From the NCBI RefSeq assembly GCF_049897565.1, contig NZ_JAFCWM010000004.1:124001-188000 (forward strand): a DNA stretch of 64,000 bases. Reading direction: 5' to 3'. Position 1 is the stretch's first letter; the number at the start of each line of letters is the position of its first letter. The notes below the pieces were generated by a model. That model worked only from the letters and a program-made list of their open reading frames with translations. It ran no database searches and was not told the origin of the DNA. The DNA is from JAFCUW01 sp049897565 (lineage in GTDB: Bacteria; Pseudomonadota; Gammaproteobacteria; Burkholderiales; Burkholderiaceae_D). The position numbers were made by a program, and so were the translations under genes. Of the stretch, positions 44,597 to 54,954 are shown piece by piece.

Positions 44597-47500
44597 ATGC
44601 TGGTAGAAAATTCACCGTTGATCGCCGATGCCGCCCAGGGCGGCGCCATGGCCCGCCTGATCGGCGCGCACGACTGGGCGGCCACGCCGCTCGGCCCGCA
44701 GGCAAGCTGGCCGCGGCCGCTGCAGACGACGGTCGACCTGATGCTGTCGTCGCAGTTTCCGATGTTCGTTGCCTGGGGCGCTGAACGCTGCTTCATTTAC
44801 AACGACGCCTACAGCCACATTCTTGGCAACAAGCATCCGCACGGCCTGGGCAAGCCATTTCGCGTGGTCTGGAACGACATCTGGGACGCCGTCGGGCCGA
44901 TTGCCGACCGCGCCTTCGCCAACCAGCCGTCGTACTTCCACGACCTGCCGATCCAGATGGAACGCAACGGCTACTCGGAACTGACCTACTTTACGTTTTC
45001 GTACTCCGGCGTACGCGGCGAGGGCGGCGGCATCGACGGCATGTTTTGCGTGTGCCAGGAAACCACCGCGGCGGTCGTTGCAGCCCAGCGCCACGTCGAC
45101 GAAATGGACCGCTTGCGCCAGCTGTTCCAGAAAGCGCCGGGTTTCATGGCACTGTTGCGCGGGCCGCAGCATGTCTTCGAGATGACGAATGCGGCCTACC
45201 AGCAACTCACGGGCGGTCGCAACCTGCTTGGCAAAACAGTGCGCGAGGCATTGCCGGAACTGGCCGGCCAGGGATTCTACGAGTTGCTCGACAATGTCTA
45301 CCGGGATGGCATGCCGTACGTCGGGCGCGGCACCTCGGTCATACTGCAGCGCCAGCCCGGCGCCGCGCTCGAAGACGTGGTGGTCAACTTCGTGTTCCAG
45401 CCATTCACCGGTGACGACGGCGCCATCAACGGCGTATTCATCGAAGGCAGCGACGTTACCGAGCAATACCTTGCCCAACAGGAACTGGCCAGCAACATCG
45501 CCCGCCTGGAACAAGTCGAGCGGCGCCAGGCGTTCCAGCTCGAACTGTCCGACCGCATCCGCGACCTCGACAAGCCGGAAGAGATCACCGCGGCGGCCAG
45601 CGAAATCCTCGGACGGTGCCTGGCGGTCGACCGCGTCGTCTACGTCGAGGTCGACGAAGCGGCCGGCACCTTCGTCGTCGGGCGCCAGTGGTGCCGCGAC
45701 GGTGTGGCAGAGGTCGACGACAGCGCGCGCGCGCTCGACATTTTCGGCCCACGGGCGATGGCGCAGCTGCGCGCAGGCGACATCCTGGCGATCGACGACG
45801 TCAACACCGATCCCCTGACGGCCCAGTTCGCCGACGCGTACGCGAAGCTCGGTGTCGGCGCCAACCTCGGCGTGCCGCTGGTGAAGTCAGGCCGGCTGGT
45901 GGCGGTGCTCAACTTGCATCGCGCCGCCCCATGTGCCTGGAGCGACAGCTGCATTGCGCAGGCGCGCGAGACGGTCGAGCGCACCTGGGCGGCGCTGCAA
46001 AGCGCGCGTGCGCACGTTGCGCTAAAGGCAGAACGCGACCAGGCCGAAGCCGAGCGGCGCCTGCTCGACGCGCTGCTTGAGGCGGTACCGGTGGGAATCG
46101 GCATGTCCGACACCGACGGCAATCTGGTGCGGGTGAACCGCGCCAATCGCCAGGTGTGGGGCGACGCCTTGCCGCTGTCGGGCGACATTGCCGGCTGTGC
46201 CGGATGGAAAGGATGGTGGGCCGACGGCTCGTCCCGGCACGGCCAGGCGCTGGCGCCGCACGAGTGGGCGCTGTCGCGCGTGCTGCGCGGCGAAGACGCG
46301 CCCAACGACATGGTCGAGATCGAGTCGTTCGATGCGCCCGGCCAGCGCCGCACGATCGTGCTGTCGGCCGCCGCCGTGCGCGATGCGGACGGGCGCATCG
46401 CCGGCGGCGTGGTGGCGCAGATGGACGTGACGGCGCGCCAGGAAGCCGAGCGGGCCTTGCGCGCGAGCGAAGCGAAGTTTCGCACCATCACCAACGCGAT
46501 GCCGCACATGGTGTTTTCCGCGCTGCCCGACGGCCGCCACGATTACTTCAACCAGCAGTGGTACACTTTTACCGGCGTGGCCGAGGGCGTGACCTTTGAC
46601 GCCAACTGGCTGCAGGCGTTCCACGCGGATGACCAGCCGCGCGCGGTGGCGCAGTGGCGCGACAGCCTGGCCAGCGGCGCGCCGTACGAGATTGAATTTC
46701 GCCTTCGCCATCGCTCCGGCCAGTACCGCTGGGTGCTGGCGCGCGCCTTGCCGATCCGCGACGAAGGCGGCTCCATCGTGCGCTGGATGGGATCGGCCAC
46801 CGACATCCACGACCAGAAGCAGACCCAGGACGCGCTGCGGCTGGCCGATCGCCGCAAGGACGAGTTTTTGGCGATGCTCGCCCACGAGCTGCGCAACCCG
46901 CTCGCGCCGATCAGCGCCGGCGCCGACCTGCTGCGCCTGACGCGGGTCGACGAGGCGCGGGTGCGCCAGATCAGCGAACTCATCTCGCGCCAGGTCAAGC
47001 ACATGACCAGCCTGGTCGACGACCTGATGGACGTTTCGCGCGTGACGCGCGGTTTGATCACGCTCGACAACGCGATGCTCGACGCGCGCCACATCGTCAC
47101 CGACGCGGTCGAGCAGGTGCGCCCGCTGATCGACACGCGTGGCCACCAGCTGGTGGTGCATGCGCCGCCGGAGTCGGCGTTCGTCATGGGCGACCAGAAG
47201 CGGCTGATCCAGGTGATCACCAACGTGCTCAACAACGCCGCCAAGTACACCCCGCAGGGCGGCCGCATCGTGCTGAAGATGGAAGCGAGTCCTGGCGAAG
47301 TGGTGATCAGCGTGGCCGACAACGGCATCGGCATGGTAGCTGACATGGTGGGCCGCGTGTTCGAACTGTTCACTCAGGCCGAGCGCACGTCGGACCGTTC
47401 ACAGGGCGGTCTGGGCATTGGCCTGGCGCTGGTCAACAGCCTGGTCGAGCTGCACCACGGCACGGTGACCGCGGCCAGCGCCGGCCCCGAGCAGGGCAGC

Positions 47501-47956
47501 GAATTCACAATCCGGCTGCCGCGGGTTGTGCTGCCGGTCGCCACCGCCGAGCTGGCCGGCGACGGGCCGCCGCCGCCGGCGGGGACCGCGCTGCGCGTGA
47601 TGGTCGTTGACGACAATAACGACGCGGCCATGATGCTCGGCATGTTTCTCGAGTCAGCCGGCCACCAGGTCTCGATCGAGCACAACGCCGGGCGCGCGCT
47701 GCAGAGCGCGCAGCACGAGCAGCCCGACGTCTACATGCTCGACATCGGCTTGCCTGACATGGACGGCAACGAGCTGGCGCGCCTGCTGCGCGCCCAGCCT
47801 GGCGGCCAGCGCGCGGTGCTGATCGCCATCACCGGCTACGGGCAGGAGCAGGACCGCCAGCAGACGGCGGCGGCCGGATTCGACCATCACTACGTCAAGC
47901 CGGTCGATGCCGAGCAGTTGCTGACGTTGCTGGCCGCGATGAAGCGGCCGCGGTAG
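44597..47956 (+). CDS. Large soluble hybrid histidine kinase (PAS/GAF sensors, receiver)
   Basis: 1119 residues, no membrane helix. Order: PAS-like (about 30-165), PAS (about 170-300), GAF (about 315-480), PAS (about 490-610), PAS with PAC (about 620-745), HisKA with His763 (MLAHELRNPLAP), HATPase_c (NNAAKYTPQGG, DNGIGM, GGLGIGLAL), receiver with Asp1049 (MLDIGLPDMDG) and Lys in YVKPVD. The start at 44597 has GAGGAAG ahead; an ATG at 44558 lies where a -10 (TACAAT) would be and is less likely. Signals probably small ligands or redox/light sensed by PAS/GAF. No response regulator adjacent. Confidence 0.9.
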   Translation: MLVENSPLIADAAQGGAMARLIGAHDWAATPLGPQASWPRPLQTTVDLMLSSQFPMFVAWGAERCFIYNDAYSHILGNKHPHGLGKPFRVVWNDIWDAVGPIADRAFANQPSYFHDLPIQMERNGYSELTYFTFSYSGVRGEGGGIDGMFCVCQETTAAVVAAQRHVDEMDRLRQLFQKAPGFMALLRGPQHVFEMTNAAYQQLTGGRNLLGKTVREALPELAGQGFYELLDNVYRDGMPYVGRGTSVILQRQPGAALEDVVVNFVFQPFTGDDGAINGVFIEGSDVTEQYLAQQELASNIARLEQVERRQAFQLELSDRIRDLDKPEEITAAASEILGRCLAVDRVVYVEVDEAAGTFVVGRQWCRDGVAEVDDSARALDIFGPRAMAQLRAGDILAIDDVNTDPLTAQFADAYAKLGVGANLGVPLVKSGRLVAVLNLHRAAPCAWSDSCIAQARETVERTWAALQSARAHVALKAERDQAEAERRLLDALLEAVPVGIGMSDTDGNLVRVNRANRQVWGDALPLSGDIAGCAGWKGWWADGSSRHGQALAPHEWALSRVLRGEDAPNDMVEIESFDAPGQRRTIVLSAAAVRDADGRIAGGVVAQMDVTARQEAERALRASEAKFRTITNAMPHMVFSALPDGRHDYFNQQWYTFTGVAEGVTFDANWLQAFHADDQPRAVAQWRDSLASGAPYEIEFRLRHRSGQYRWVLARALPIRDEGGSIVRWMGSATDIHDQKQTQDALRLADRRKDEFLAMLAHELRNPLAPISAGADLLRLTRVDEARVRQISELISRQVKHMTSLVDDLMDVSRVTRGLITLDNAMLDARHIVTDAVEQVRPLIDTRGHQLVVHAPPESAFVMGDQKRLIQVITNVLNNAAKYTPQGGRIVLKMEASPGEVVISVADNGIGMVADMVGRVFELFTQAERTSDRSQGGLGIGLALVNSLVELHHGTVTAASAGPEQGSEFTIRLPRVVLPVATAELAGDGPPPPAGTALRVMVVDDNNDAAMMLGMFLESAGHQVSIEHNAGRALQSAQHEQPDVYMLDIGLPDMDGNELARLLRAQPGGQRAVLIAITGYGQEQDRQQTAAAGFDHHYVKPVDAEQLLTLLAAMKRPR

Positions 47957-48037
47957 GGACGCAGCGCTTGCACAGTGAAGGTCGCCGTTGAAGCGGCCGC
48001 CGTCATTGTCGCGAAAGAGGCTGTGCGGCAGCCGGTC

Positions 48038-48956
48038 CTACACCGGCTGCGCAAGCTGCATGCCGACGGCAGCGATGCGCTCGCCGAGCGCGGCGCCGTT
48101 GTCGCCTTGCAGACCAAGCTGGCGGGCGGCGCCGGCAAGTTCGTGCGCGCGCTCGGCCATCAGCCATGCCGGCGTCGCGCTGCGGCAACGCCAGCGTCGC
48201 GCGGGCCAGATGGAAATTCATCGACGCATTCTGCGCCGCGCCGGCGGCCGCGCGCATGGTGGTCAGCCGGATCGCCAGCGCCTTTACGATCGACATCGTC
48301 TCGATGGCGCAGCCAAGCTGCACGGCGCGAAACGGTTTCTCGTGCATGCCGCCGGTGGCGCTGGCCAGCAGCCGCAGCATCAAGGCGTAGCAGGCATTGG
48401 CCAGGTCGAGCACGGCCGCCGACTCCGGCACCGATACGTGCGTGGCGCCATCGTCGGCGATCGGGCGGAACATCACCGGCGTCGGCGCCACCGGCCGGTA
48501 CGGCGTGAAGCCGCTGTCGGCGGCAAGCATGGCATCGTACTGCTTGCCGATGGTGACGAACTGGGCGTAGTGCGACTTTTCGTGATCGCGCCGACCGCCT
48601 TCGCCCTGCTCGACAATGGTGGCGATCGCCGCCAGCGCACTGTTGAGGTCGGTGACGGCGCGCATCGATTCAAACGACAGCAAGTCGGTGTCGATCTGCG
48701 CCTCCGGCGCGCCGATGAACAGGGCGCTCTCGCCAAGCTCGGCCGACAGTTGCTCGAAACCGTGCTCGATGCCGGCGTACAGGTGGCCAAACCGTTTCGT
48801 AGTCTTCGGCGTTCGGCGTCAGCCTGGTGGTAACGCCGGCGCTGCGGCGATAGCCCTGTTCGGTCTCGAAGCCTGGCGCCTGGGGCAACTGCATCCCTTC
48901 GGGCCGTTCCAGGTAGACGAAATGGGACACCGTGTCGCGCGTGGTGCGGCGCGCCG
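48038..48956 (-). pseudogene. Remnant of a VioB-like ferritin-domain protein
   Basis: Three frames join into one protein of about 300 residues. It begins abruptly at DTVSHFVYLERPEG, the middle of the ferritin-like domain found at the C-terminus of VioB-type iminophenylpyruvate dimer synthases, with the metal-binding first half absent. A one-base insertion near 48788 (YETV to GHLYAGIEHGFEQL) and another near 48166 (LPQRDA to WLMAERAHEL) break the frame; the last block ends at TAG 48038-48040. It directly abuts the psd-like gene. Not functional as written. Confidence 0.7.
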
Positions 48957-50218
48957 CTAGTCTTGCCGCACCGTCGCGAGGCGCGCATTGACCGCGATGT
49001 TGCCCGCATCGAGGCCGGGCGTTTCGCCGTGCAGGTCGAAATCGAGCTTCGTTTGCGGACGGAAGATCAGGCAGTGAGTCGATCCGCCAAAGTGAAACAT
49101 GCCGAGCTGCTCGCCCTTGCCGACCCGCTGGCCAACGCTGACCGTGATGTCGCACGTCGACACCTCGGCCATGCCGACCGCCATGAAGCACATCAGGCCG
49201 ATTGCCGGATGACCGGCTTCGATGAAAATGAGCGCGCGCGTGGCAACTTGCGTTAGCCCTGCGACTGGCGCGGACCGCACGGATCGAATCCTTCGTGCTC
49301 GGACTCGGCAAAATAGGTGCCGTCGATCACGTATGCTTTGACGATGGTGCCCCCGACCGGGCTGTGCCAGCGGTGATCGCTGAACGAACTGAGGAAGGCC
49401 TGGTACACGGTGCCGTGCGCAAACTGGGCGGCGAGGGCGTCGTTGGCCAGCATGTGCAACAGCGAGTAAGGCTGCGCCTTGATCCAGAAGCGATCGCGCA
49501 ACTGGACGTCGCGGTTGAGCTTGTACGGCGCTGACTCGCAGGCACTGACGATCACAGCGTCTTCATCGGGCGCGCTGACAGGGCGCTGGCCGTCGCGGAA
49601 GCGGCGGGTGAAAAAGTCGTCCCATGACGTGAAGCCGCGGTAGGGAAGCGACGGCGCGCAGTCGAACTCTTCATCGAAATTGGCCATCTGTGCCATCGCG
49701 TCGGCGCCGAACCAGCCGCTGTGCGGATCGTCGCCAAGCGCCGGCAACGACGCTTCCGACTTCAGGAATTCGCCCCAACGGTTGAGGATGCGTTTCAAAT
49801 GGCGGTTGACTTTGGGGTTCAGGAAAAATGCGCGGCCGCTCGGCGTTGCCATCGACCAATCGACCATCGCATTGATCGGCAGCCCAGTCAGCCCGGTCTT
49901 GTTAAACTGAGGCGGCGTGCGCAGCACCACATCGATCATCTGCAGCAGGTGCGCGAAATGCCCGATCTGCGGATGGCCGGTCGGCGAGCAATCGTAGGGC
50001 GGCGTGCGCGGCACCTGGTCGAACATTTGGTGGACCATTGCAAACAGCGCCGCATCCTGGTCCACGGCGTCGCTGAAGTCCTGCAGCACCGGATCGAGCC
50101 GCTGGTCCGGGCGGGCGGCGGCGCCGAGCGAGGCCATCCAGCCGGCAAACGCGTGCTGGTCGCTGTCGAGCCATTCGCCGACGCAAAAAGGCGGCGGATT
50201 CTTCGCGTGGTCACGCAC
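48957..50218 (-). pseudogene. Phosphatidylserine decarboxylase-family protein with one frameshift
   Basis: About 420 codons, the long PSD type often found outside membrane-lipid operons. N-terminal half holds SGWFGADAMAQM and RGFTSWDDFFTRRF. The C-terminal domain carries the self-cleavage motif as GMFHFGGSTHCLIF, whose Ser becomes the pyruvoyl group. The frame stops at TAA 49253-49255 just after CGPRQSQG, and the next frame resumes with LTQVATRALIFIEA, consistent with a lost base. The start is a GTG at 50218 with AGAGGT ahead. Without the second part no active enzyme can form. Substrate may be an amino-acid conjugate rather than lipid. Confidence 0.8.
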
Positions 50219-50331
50219 CGGATCACCTCTAGTGGTCGTTCGTGCCGAACAAATCGCTCGACTGTAAGCGAACGCTACCAGTTTTGCCTCGCGCACAATA
50301 CAGCTTGTACATTTGCCGCCGCCGTACTGCG

Positions 50332-51996
50332 TCAGTGGCTCGCTGAGGTTACCGCGCCGATGCCGGTTTCCGAACGGACCTGCTGCGCCTCGTAGCCGAG
50401 CCGGTCAATGCGCGCGCGCTCGCTGCGATCGAGCACCGAGAACAACCAGATGCCGACAAACCCGGCGGTCATCGAAAACAGCGCCGGCGACTGGTACGGA
50501 AAGATCGCCGTCTTGTAATGGAACACATCGACCCACACCGATTTCGACACGACGGTCAGGCCCACCGCTGTAAACAGGCCGAGGAAACCGCCGATGGTGG
50601 CGCCGCGCGTCGTACAGTTTTTCCATAGCACCGACATGAACAGTACCGGAAAATTGGCCGATGCGGCGATGGCGAACGCCAGCGACACCATGTAGGCAAT
50701 GTTCTGCTTTTCAAACACGATGCCCAGCACCACTGCGACGATGCCCAGCGCCACCGTCGTCAGGCGCGACACCCGCAGTTCGTTGACGCTGGTGGCCCTG
50801 CCTTTCATGAAGACGGTCGCGTACAGGTCGTGCGAGACGGCCGACGCCCCCGACAAGGTCAGGCCGGCGACCACCGCGAGGATGGTGGCGAAGGCCACCG
50901 CAGACATGAAGCCGAGGAAGACATTGCCGCCGACGGCGTTGGCCAGGTGGATCGCCGCCATGTTGTTGCCGCCAAGGAGCTTGCCGGTTGCGTCCATGAA
51001 TCCTGGATTGGTGCTCACCAGCACGATGGCGCCGAAGCCGATGATGAACGTCAGCACGTAGAAATAGGCGATCCAGCTGGTGGCCCAGAACACCGATTTG
51101 CGCGCTTCCTTGGCGCTCGGCACGGTGAAGAAGCGCATCAGGATGTGCGGCAGGCCGGCGGTGCCGAACATCAGCGCCATGCCGAACGAGATGGCGGAGA
51201 TGGGATCGGTGATGAAGGTGCCAGGTCCCATGATGGCCTGCGCCTTCGGGTGCACTTCGACCGCCTTGGCGAACAGCGCCTCCGGGCTGAAGTTGAACTG
51301 CGCAAGCACCGCCAACGCCATGAACGAGGCGCCCGACAGCAGCATGCCGGCCTTGATGATCTGCACCCAGGTGGTGGCGGTCATGCCGCCGAACAGCACG
51401 TACACCATCATCAGGGTGCCGACGATGACGACGGCGATCCAGTACTCGAGGCCGAACAGCAGCTTGATCAACTGGCCGGCGCCGACCATCTGGGCGATCA
51501 GGTAGAACGCGACGACGACCAGGGTGCCGGACGCGGCGAAGGCGCGGATGGGCGTTTGTGCGAAGCGGTAGGCGGCGACGTCGGCAAAGGTGAAGCGGCC
51601 GAGGTTGCGCAGGCGCTCAGCCATCAGGAAGGTGATGACCGGCCAGCCGACCAGGAACCCGATCGAATAGATCAGGCCGTCGTAACCGTTGAGGAAGACG
51701 GCCGACGAAATGCCGAGGAAGGACGCGGCCGACATGTAGTCGCCGGCAATGGCCAGGCCGTTCTGGAAGCCGGTGATGCCGCCGCCGGCGGTGTAGAAGT
51801 CGGCTGTCGACTTGGTTTTGGCGGCCGCCCATTTGGTGATGAACAGGGTGAGCACGACGAACGCGCCGAACATCGCGATGGCGGTCCAGTTGCGCGGCTG
51901 CTGGTCGGTCGGGCCGATCACGTCGGCCGCGCCCGCCAGGCCGGCAGTGGTCAGCAGAAGGAGGGCGGCGCCGCCCAGTGCGATGTGCGGCTTCAC
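50332..51996 (-). CDS. actP: Cation/acetate symporter ActP
   Basis: 554 residues. A signal-like first helix (ALLLLTTAGLAGAADV) as in E. coli ActP, then about thirteen helices of the sodium:solute symporter family, with ADFYTAGGGITGFQNGLAIAGDYMSAASFLG, the family signature. Imports acetate and other short acids with Na+ or H+. The start is a GTG at 51996, overlapping the yjcH stop by four bases, so translation is coupled. Confidence 0.95.
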   Translation of the reverse strand: MKPHIALGGAALLLLTTAGLAGAADVIGPTDQQPRNWTAIAMFGAFVVLTLFITKWAAAKTKSTADFYTAGGGITGFQNGLAIAGDYMSAASFLGISSAVFLNGYDGLIYSIGFLVGWPVITFLMAERLRNLGRFTFADVAAYRFAQTPIRAFAASGTLVVVAFYLIAQMVGAGQLIKLLFGLEYWIAVVIVGTLMMVYVLFGGMTATTWVQIIKAGMLLSGASFMALAVLAQFNFSPEALFAKAVEVHPKAQAIMGPGTFITDPISAISFGMALMFGTAGLPHILMRFFTVPSAKEARKSVFWATSWIAYFYVLTFIIGFGAIVLVSTNPGFMDATGKLLGGNNMAAIHLANAVGGNVFLGFMSAVAFATILAVVAGLTLSGASAVSHDLYATVFMKGRATSVNELRVSRLTTVALGIVAVVLGIVFEKQNIAYMVSLAFAIAASANFPVLFMSVLWKNCTTRGATIGGFLGLFTAVGLTVVSKSVWVDVFHYKTAIFPYQSPALFSMTAGFVGIWLFSVLDRSERARIDRLGYEAQQVRSETGIGAVTSASH

Positions 51997-52298
51997 AGCA
52001 CCTCCCTGCGGATAGCGTCGGTCAATTCGTCGAACTGCTGGTTGGCGCGCCAGACGTAGATGCCGGTGACGAGCACGGTGAACACGATGACAAACAGGCC
52101 GACCGAGATGCCCCAGGTCAGCACGCCGGCGCCGACGCGGGCGGCCAGCAGCTCCTTGTCAAACGCGATGAGCAGGATAAAGCCGTAGTACACAATCATC
52201 ATCATCGCCGTCAACGTCCAGCCGAACACCGTGCGGACGCGCACCAGCTTCTGATAATTGGGGTTTGCTACGATCTTCTGTACAAGGTTTTCTTCCAT
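51993..52298 (-). CDS. yjcH: DUF485 membrane protein YjcH, ActP partner
   Basis: 101 residues with two membrane helices (TLTAMMMIVYYGFILLIAF; GISVGLFVIVFTVLVTGIYVW), the YjcH pattern. Always encoded just before actP in proteobacteria; its exact role is not settled. The start at 52298 (MEENLVQKI) matches family length; AAGAAAA-poor ribosome context upstream. Confidence 0.92.
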   Translation of the reverse strand: MEENLVQKIVANPNYQKLVRVRTVFGWTLTAMMMIVYYGFILLIAFDKELLAARVGAGVLTWGISVGLFVIVFTVLVTGIYVWRANQQFDELTDAIRREVL

Positions 52299-52450
52299 GG
52301 CGGCCCCCGATATTTGGCGCCGCCGATTCGAAAGTACGGACGCGCGTTCAATATCGTATTGACCCTGCGAGCTGCCGTACAGTTCCCCTGTTACGGGGGC
52401 AAGGACAAAATCTTCGAGCGTGCATGCGCCGAGGTAAGGTGACGCGTAGC

Positions 52451-53167
52451 TTAAATCTTGCGCACCTGCGCGCAAATCGCCTTCATGGTGCGCTCATTGC
52501 GCTCGCTGTAGCGGTCGGTCAGGTAATCGGTCCGGCCGCGCGTCAGCAAGGTGAACTTGTACAGCTCCTCCATCACGTCGACCACGCGATCATAGTAGCC
52601 CGACGGCTTCATGCGCCCGGCCTCGTCGAACTCCTCGTACGCCTTCGGCACCGACGACTGGTTAGGGATGGTAAACATGCGCATCCAGCGTCCCAGCAGC
52701 CGCAGCGTATTGACGACGTTGAACGACTGCGAGCCGCCGCACACCTGCATCACGGCCAGCGTACGTCCCTGGCTCGGACGCAGCGCGCCTTGTTCCAGCG
52801 GGATCCAGTCGATCTGGTTCTTCATGACCGCGGTGATGGCGCCGTGCCGTTCCGGGCTGCACCACACCTGGCCTTCGGACCACAACGACAGCGCACGCAA
52901 CTCGACAACTTTCGGATGCGACTCCGGCACGCTGCCGGCCATCGGCAATTCGCTCGGATCGAAAATGCGTACCTCGGCGCCGAAATGCTCGAGGATGCGC
53001 GCCGCTTCGAACGTGAGGAAACGGCTGAACGAACGTTCGCGCAGCGAGCCGTACAGCATCAGGATGCGTGGCGGGTGGTCGAAACAGCCAGTCGGCGCGA
53101 GCCTTTCAATATCTGGGATATCGAACTGCTCGGGGCGAATGTTGGGCAGATCCGCGATCTTATCCAT
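52451..53167 (-). CDS. arsH: NADPH-dependent FMN reductase / organoarsenical oxidase ArsH
   Basis: 238 residues. Flavodoxin-like fold with the FMN loop GSLRERSFSRFL and the ArsH-specific SPERHGAITAVMKNQIDW and VCGGSQSFNVVN blocks. ArsH oxidises trivalent organoarsenicals and reduces quinones and metals. The start is 53167 (MDKIADLPN); an in-frame ATG at 53191 is possible. It overlaps arsC by 8 bp and is the last gene of the ars operon. Confidence 0.95.
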   Translation of the reverse strand: MDKIADLPNIRPEQFDIPDIERLAPTGCFDHPPRILMLYGSLRERSFSRFLTFEAARILEHFGAEVRIFDPSELPMAGSVPESHPKVVELRALSLWSEGQVWCSPERHGAITAVMKNQIDWIPLEQGALRPSQGRTLAVMQVCGGSQSFNVVNTLRLLGRWMRMFTIPNQSSVPKAYEEFDEAGRMKPSGYYDRVVDVMEELYKFTLLTRGRTDYLTDRYSERNERTMKAICAQVRKI

Positions 53168-53588
53168 GCTGAACTCGCTTTCCCTGTTCATCGATCACGC
53201 GCTCGCCGTCTTCTTTGGTATAGGCGCCTTGCTGCGGTGCCGGCAAAATATCGAGCACGATTTCGGATGGACGACACAGGCGCACCTGGCCGCGTGCGAC
53301 GACCAGTGGACGATTGATCAGTATCGGATGTGCCAGCATGGCGTCGACCAGCTCATTATCGGTGGTTACCGGGGTGTCGAGTTTTAAAGCGGCATATGCC
53401 GGTTCCTTCTGCCGCACGACGTCGTGCACCACCAGGCCTGATCTGGCGATCAGGTCGACCAGCGTGGCGCGATCCGGCGGCGCTTGTAAATAGTCGATGA
53501 TGACCGGCTCGATGCCGGCGTTACGGATAATGGCCAGGGTATTGCGGGAGGTGCCGCAATCCGGGTTGTGGTAAATGGTCACGGTCAT
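53160..53588 (-). CDS. arsC: Glutaredoxin-dependent arsenate reductase ArsC
   Basis: 142 residues of the R773-type ArsC. Active-site Cys in YHNPDCGTSRNTL near residue 12 and the arginine trio context (RPLVVARGQVRLCRP). Reduces arsenate to arsenite with glutathione/glutaredoxin. ATG at 53588 with GGAG upstream. Third arsenate reductase in this operon and of a different class from the two upstream. Confidence 0.95.
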   Translation of the reverse strand: MTVTIYHNPDCGTSRNTLAIIRNAGIEPVIIDYLQAPPDRATLVDLIARSGLVVHDVVRQKEPAYAALKLDTPVTTDNELVDAMLAHPILINRPLVVARGQVRLCRPSEIVLDILPAPQQGAYTKEDGERVIDEQGKRVQHG

Positions 53589-53601
53589 GCAGATTTCTCC
53601 A

Positions 53602-54882
53602 TTAGGAAAGGCGCAAAGCGAGTGCCGCCAGAGTAAGTACAAGCACCGGCAACGTCAAAACGATGCCCACGCGGAAGTAATAGCCCCATGAGATCTTGAT
53701 GTCCTTGCTCTCGAGGACATGCAGCCATAGCAGCGTCGCCAGGCTGCCGATGGGTGTGATCTTCGGCCCAAGATCGCTGCCAATGACATTCGCGTAGACC
53801 ATGGCTTCACGCACCACGCCTTGCGATGTCGTGGCATCGATCGATAGCGCGCCGATCAAGACCGTCGGCATGTTGTTCATGATCGACGAGAGAATTGCCG
53901 TGATCAGTCCCGTGCCCAAGGCAGCGCCCCATACGCCGTACTTGGCGCATTCGTTGAGTACGGTTGTGAGATAGTCGGTCATGCCGGCATTGCGCAGGCC
54001 GTACACGACCAGATACATACCCAGCGAGAAAATCACGACTTGCCAGGGTGCGTTGCTCAGTACTTCGCGTGTCGAAATCTTGTGTCCGCGCGCGGCCACC
54101 GCGAGGAGCAAGGCGGCGCCCGCTGCCGCCACCGCACTGATGGGCACGCCAAGACGCTCCAGCCAGAAAAACCCCACCAGTAGCAGGCCGAGTACCCACC
54201 ATCCGGTGACGAAGGTAGCGCGGTCATGGATTGCTTCATCCGGCGTGCGCAGCTGCGCCACATCGTAATTGGCCGGTATATCCCTGCGAAAGAACCACAT
54301 CAGCATTGCCAGCGTCGCCGCCACCGAGACTAGGTTCACCGGCACCATCACGGCGGCGTAGCGTCCAAAGCCGATGTTGAAATAGTCGGCCGATACGATA
54401 TTTACCAGGTTGGACACCACCAGCGGCAAGCTTGCCGTGTCGGCGATGAAGCCGGCCGCCATCACAAAGGCCAGCGTTGCCTTCGCCGAGAAGCGCAGCG
54501 CACGCAGCATGGCGATCACGATGGGAGTGAGGATCAGGGCGGCGCCGTCGTTGGCAAATAGCGCAGCGACCGAGGCGCCCAGTAACACGAGCAGCACGAA
54601 CAGGCGCTTGCCGCTGCCCCGTCCCCAACGTGCGACGTGCAGCGCTGCCCACTCGAAAAAGCCTGCCTTGTCGAGCAGGAGGCTGATGATGATCACGGCG
54701 ACGAACGTTCCGGTAGCGTTCCATACGATGTGCCACACCACCGGGATATCGGCCACGTGGATCACCCCGGCCAGCAGGGCGACGAGGGCGCCGGCGGTTG
54801 CGCTCCATCCGATACCAAGACCGCGCGGCTGCCAGATGACGAGGATCAAGGTGACGAGGAAAATGAGGAACGCAAGAAGCAC
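53602..54882 (-). CDS. arsB: Arsenite efflux pump ArsB
   Basis: 426 residues with about twelve hydrophobic segments, colinear with ArsB of the ion-transporter superfamily (not the Acr3 type). Conserved stretches: FANDGAALILTPIV, ADTASLPLVVSNLVNI and SSIMNNMPTVLIGALSID. Exports arsenite and antimonite using proton motive force. 13 bp upstream of arsC. Confidence 0.96.
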   Translation of the reverse strand: MLLAFLIFLVTLILVIWQPRGLGIGWSATAGALVALLAGVIHVADIPVVWHIVWNATGTFVAVIIISLLLDKAGFFEWAALHVARWGRGSGKRLFVLLVLLGASVAALFANDGAALILTPIVIAMLRALRFSAKATLAFVMAAGFIADTASLPLVVSNLVNIVSADYFNIGFGRYAAVMVPVNLVSVAATLAMLMWFFRRDIPANYDVAQLRTPDEAIHDRATFVTGWWVLGLLLVGFFWLERLGVPISAVAAAGAALLLAVAARGHKISTREVLSNAPWQVVIFSLGMYLVVYGLRNAGMTDYLTTVLNECAKYGVWGAALGTGLITAILSSIMNNMPTVLIGALSIDATTSQGVVREAMVYANVIGSDLGPKITPIGSLATLLWLHVLESKDIKISWGYYFRVGIVLTLPVLVLTLAALALRLS

Positions 54883-54954
54883 GGCTGGCCTTGAAAGTAA
54901 TGTCGATGAGAATGAGGAACCGGCCCACGGGCCACTTGAAATTCAGTGGCCCGA

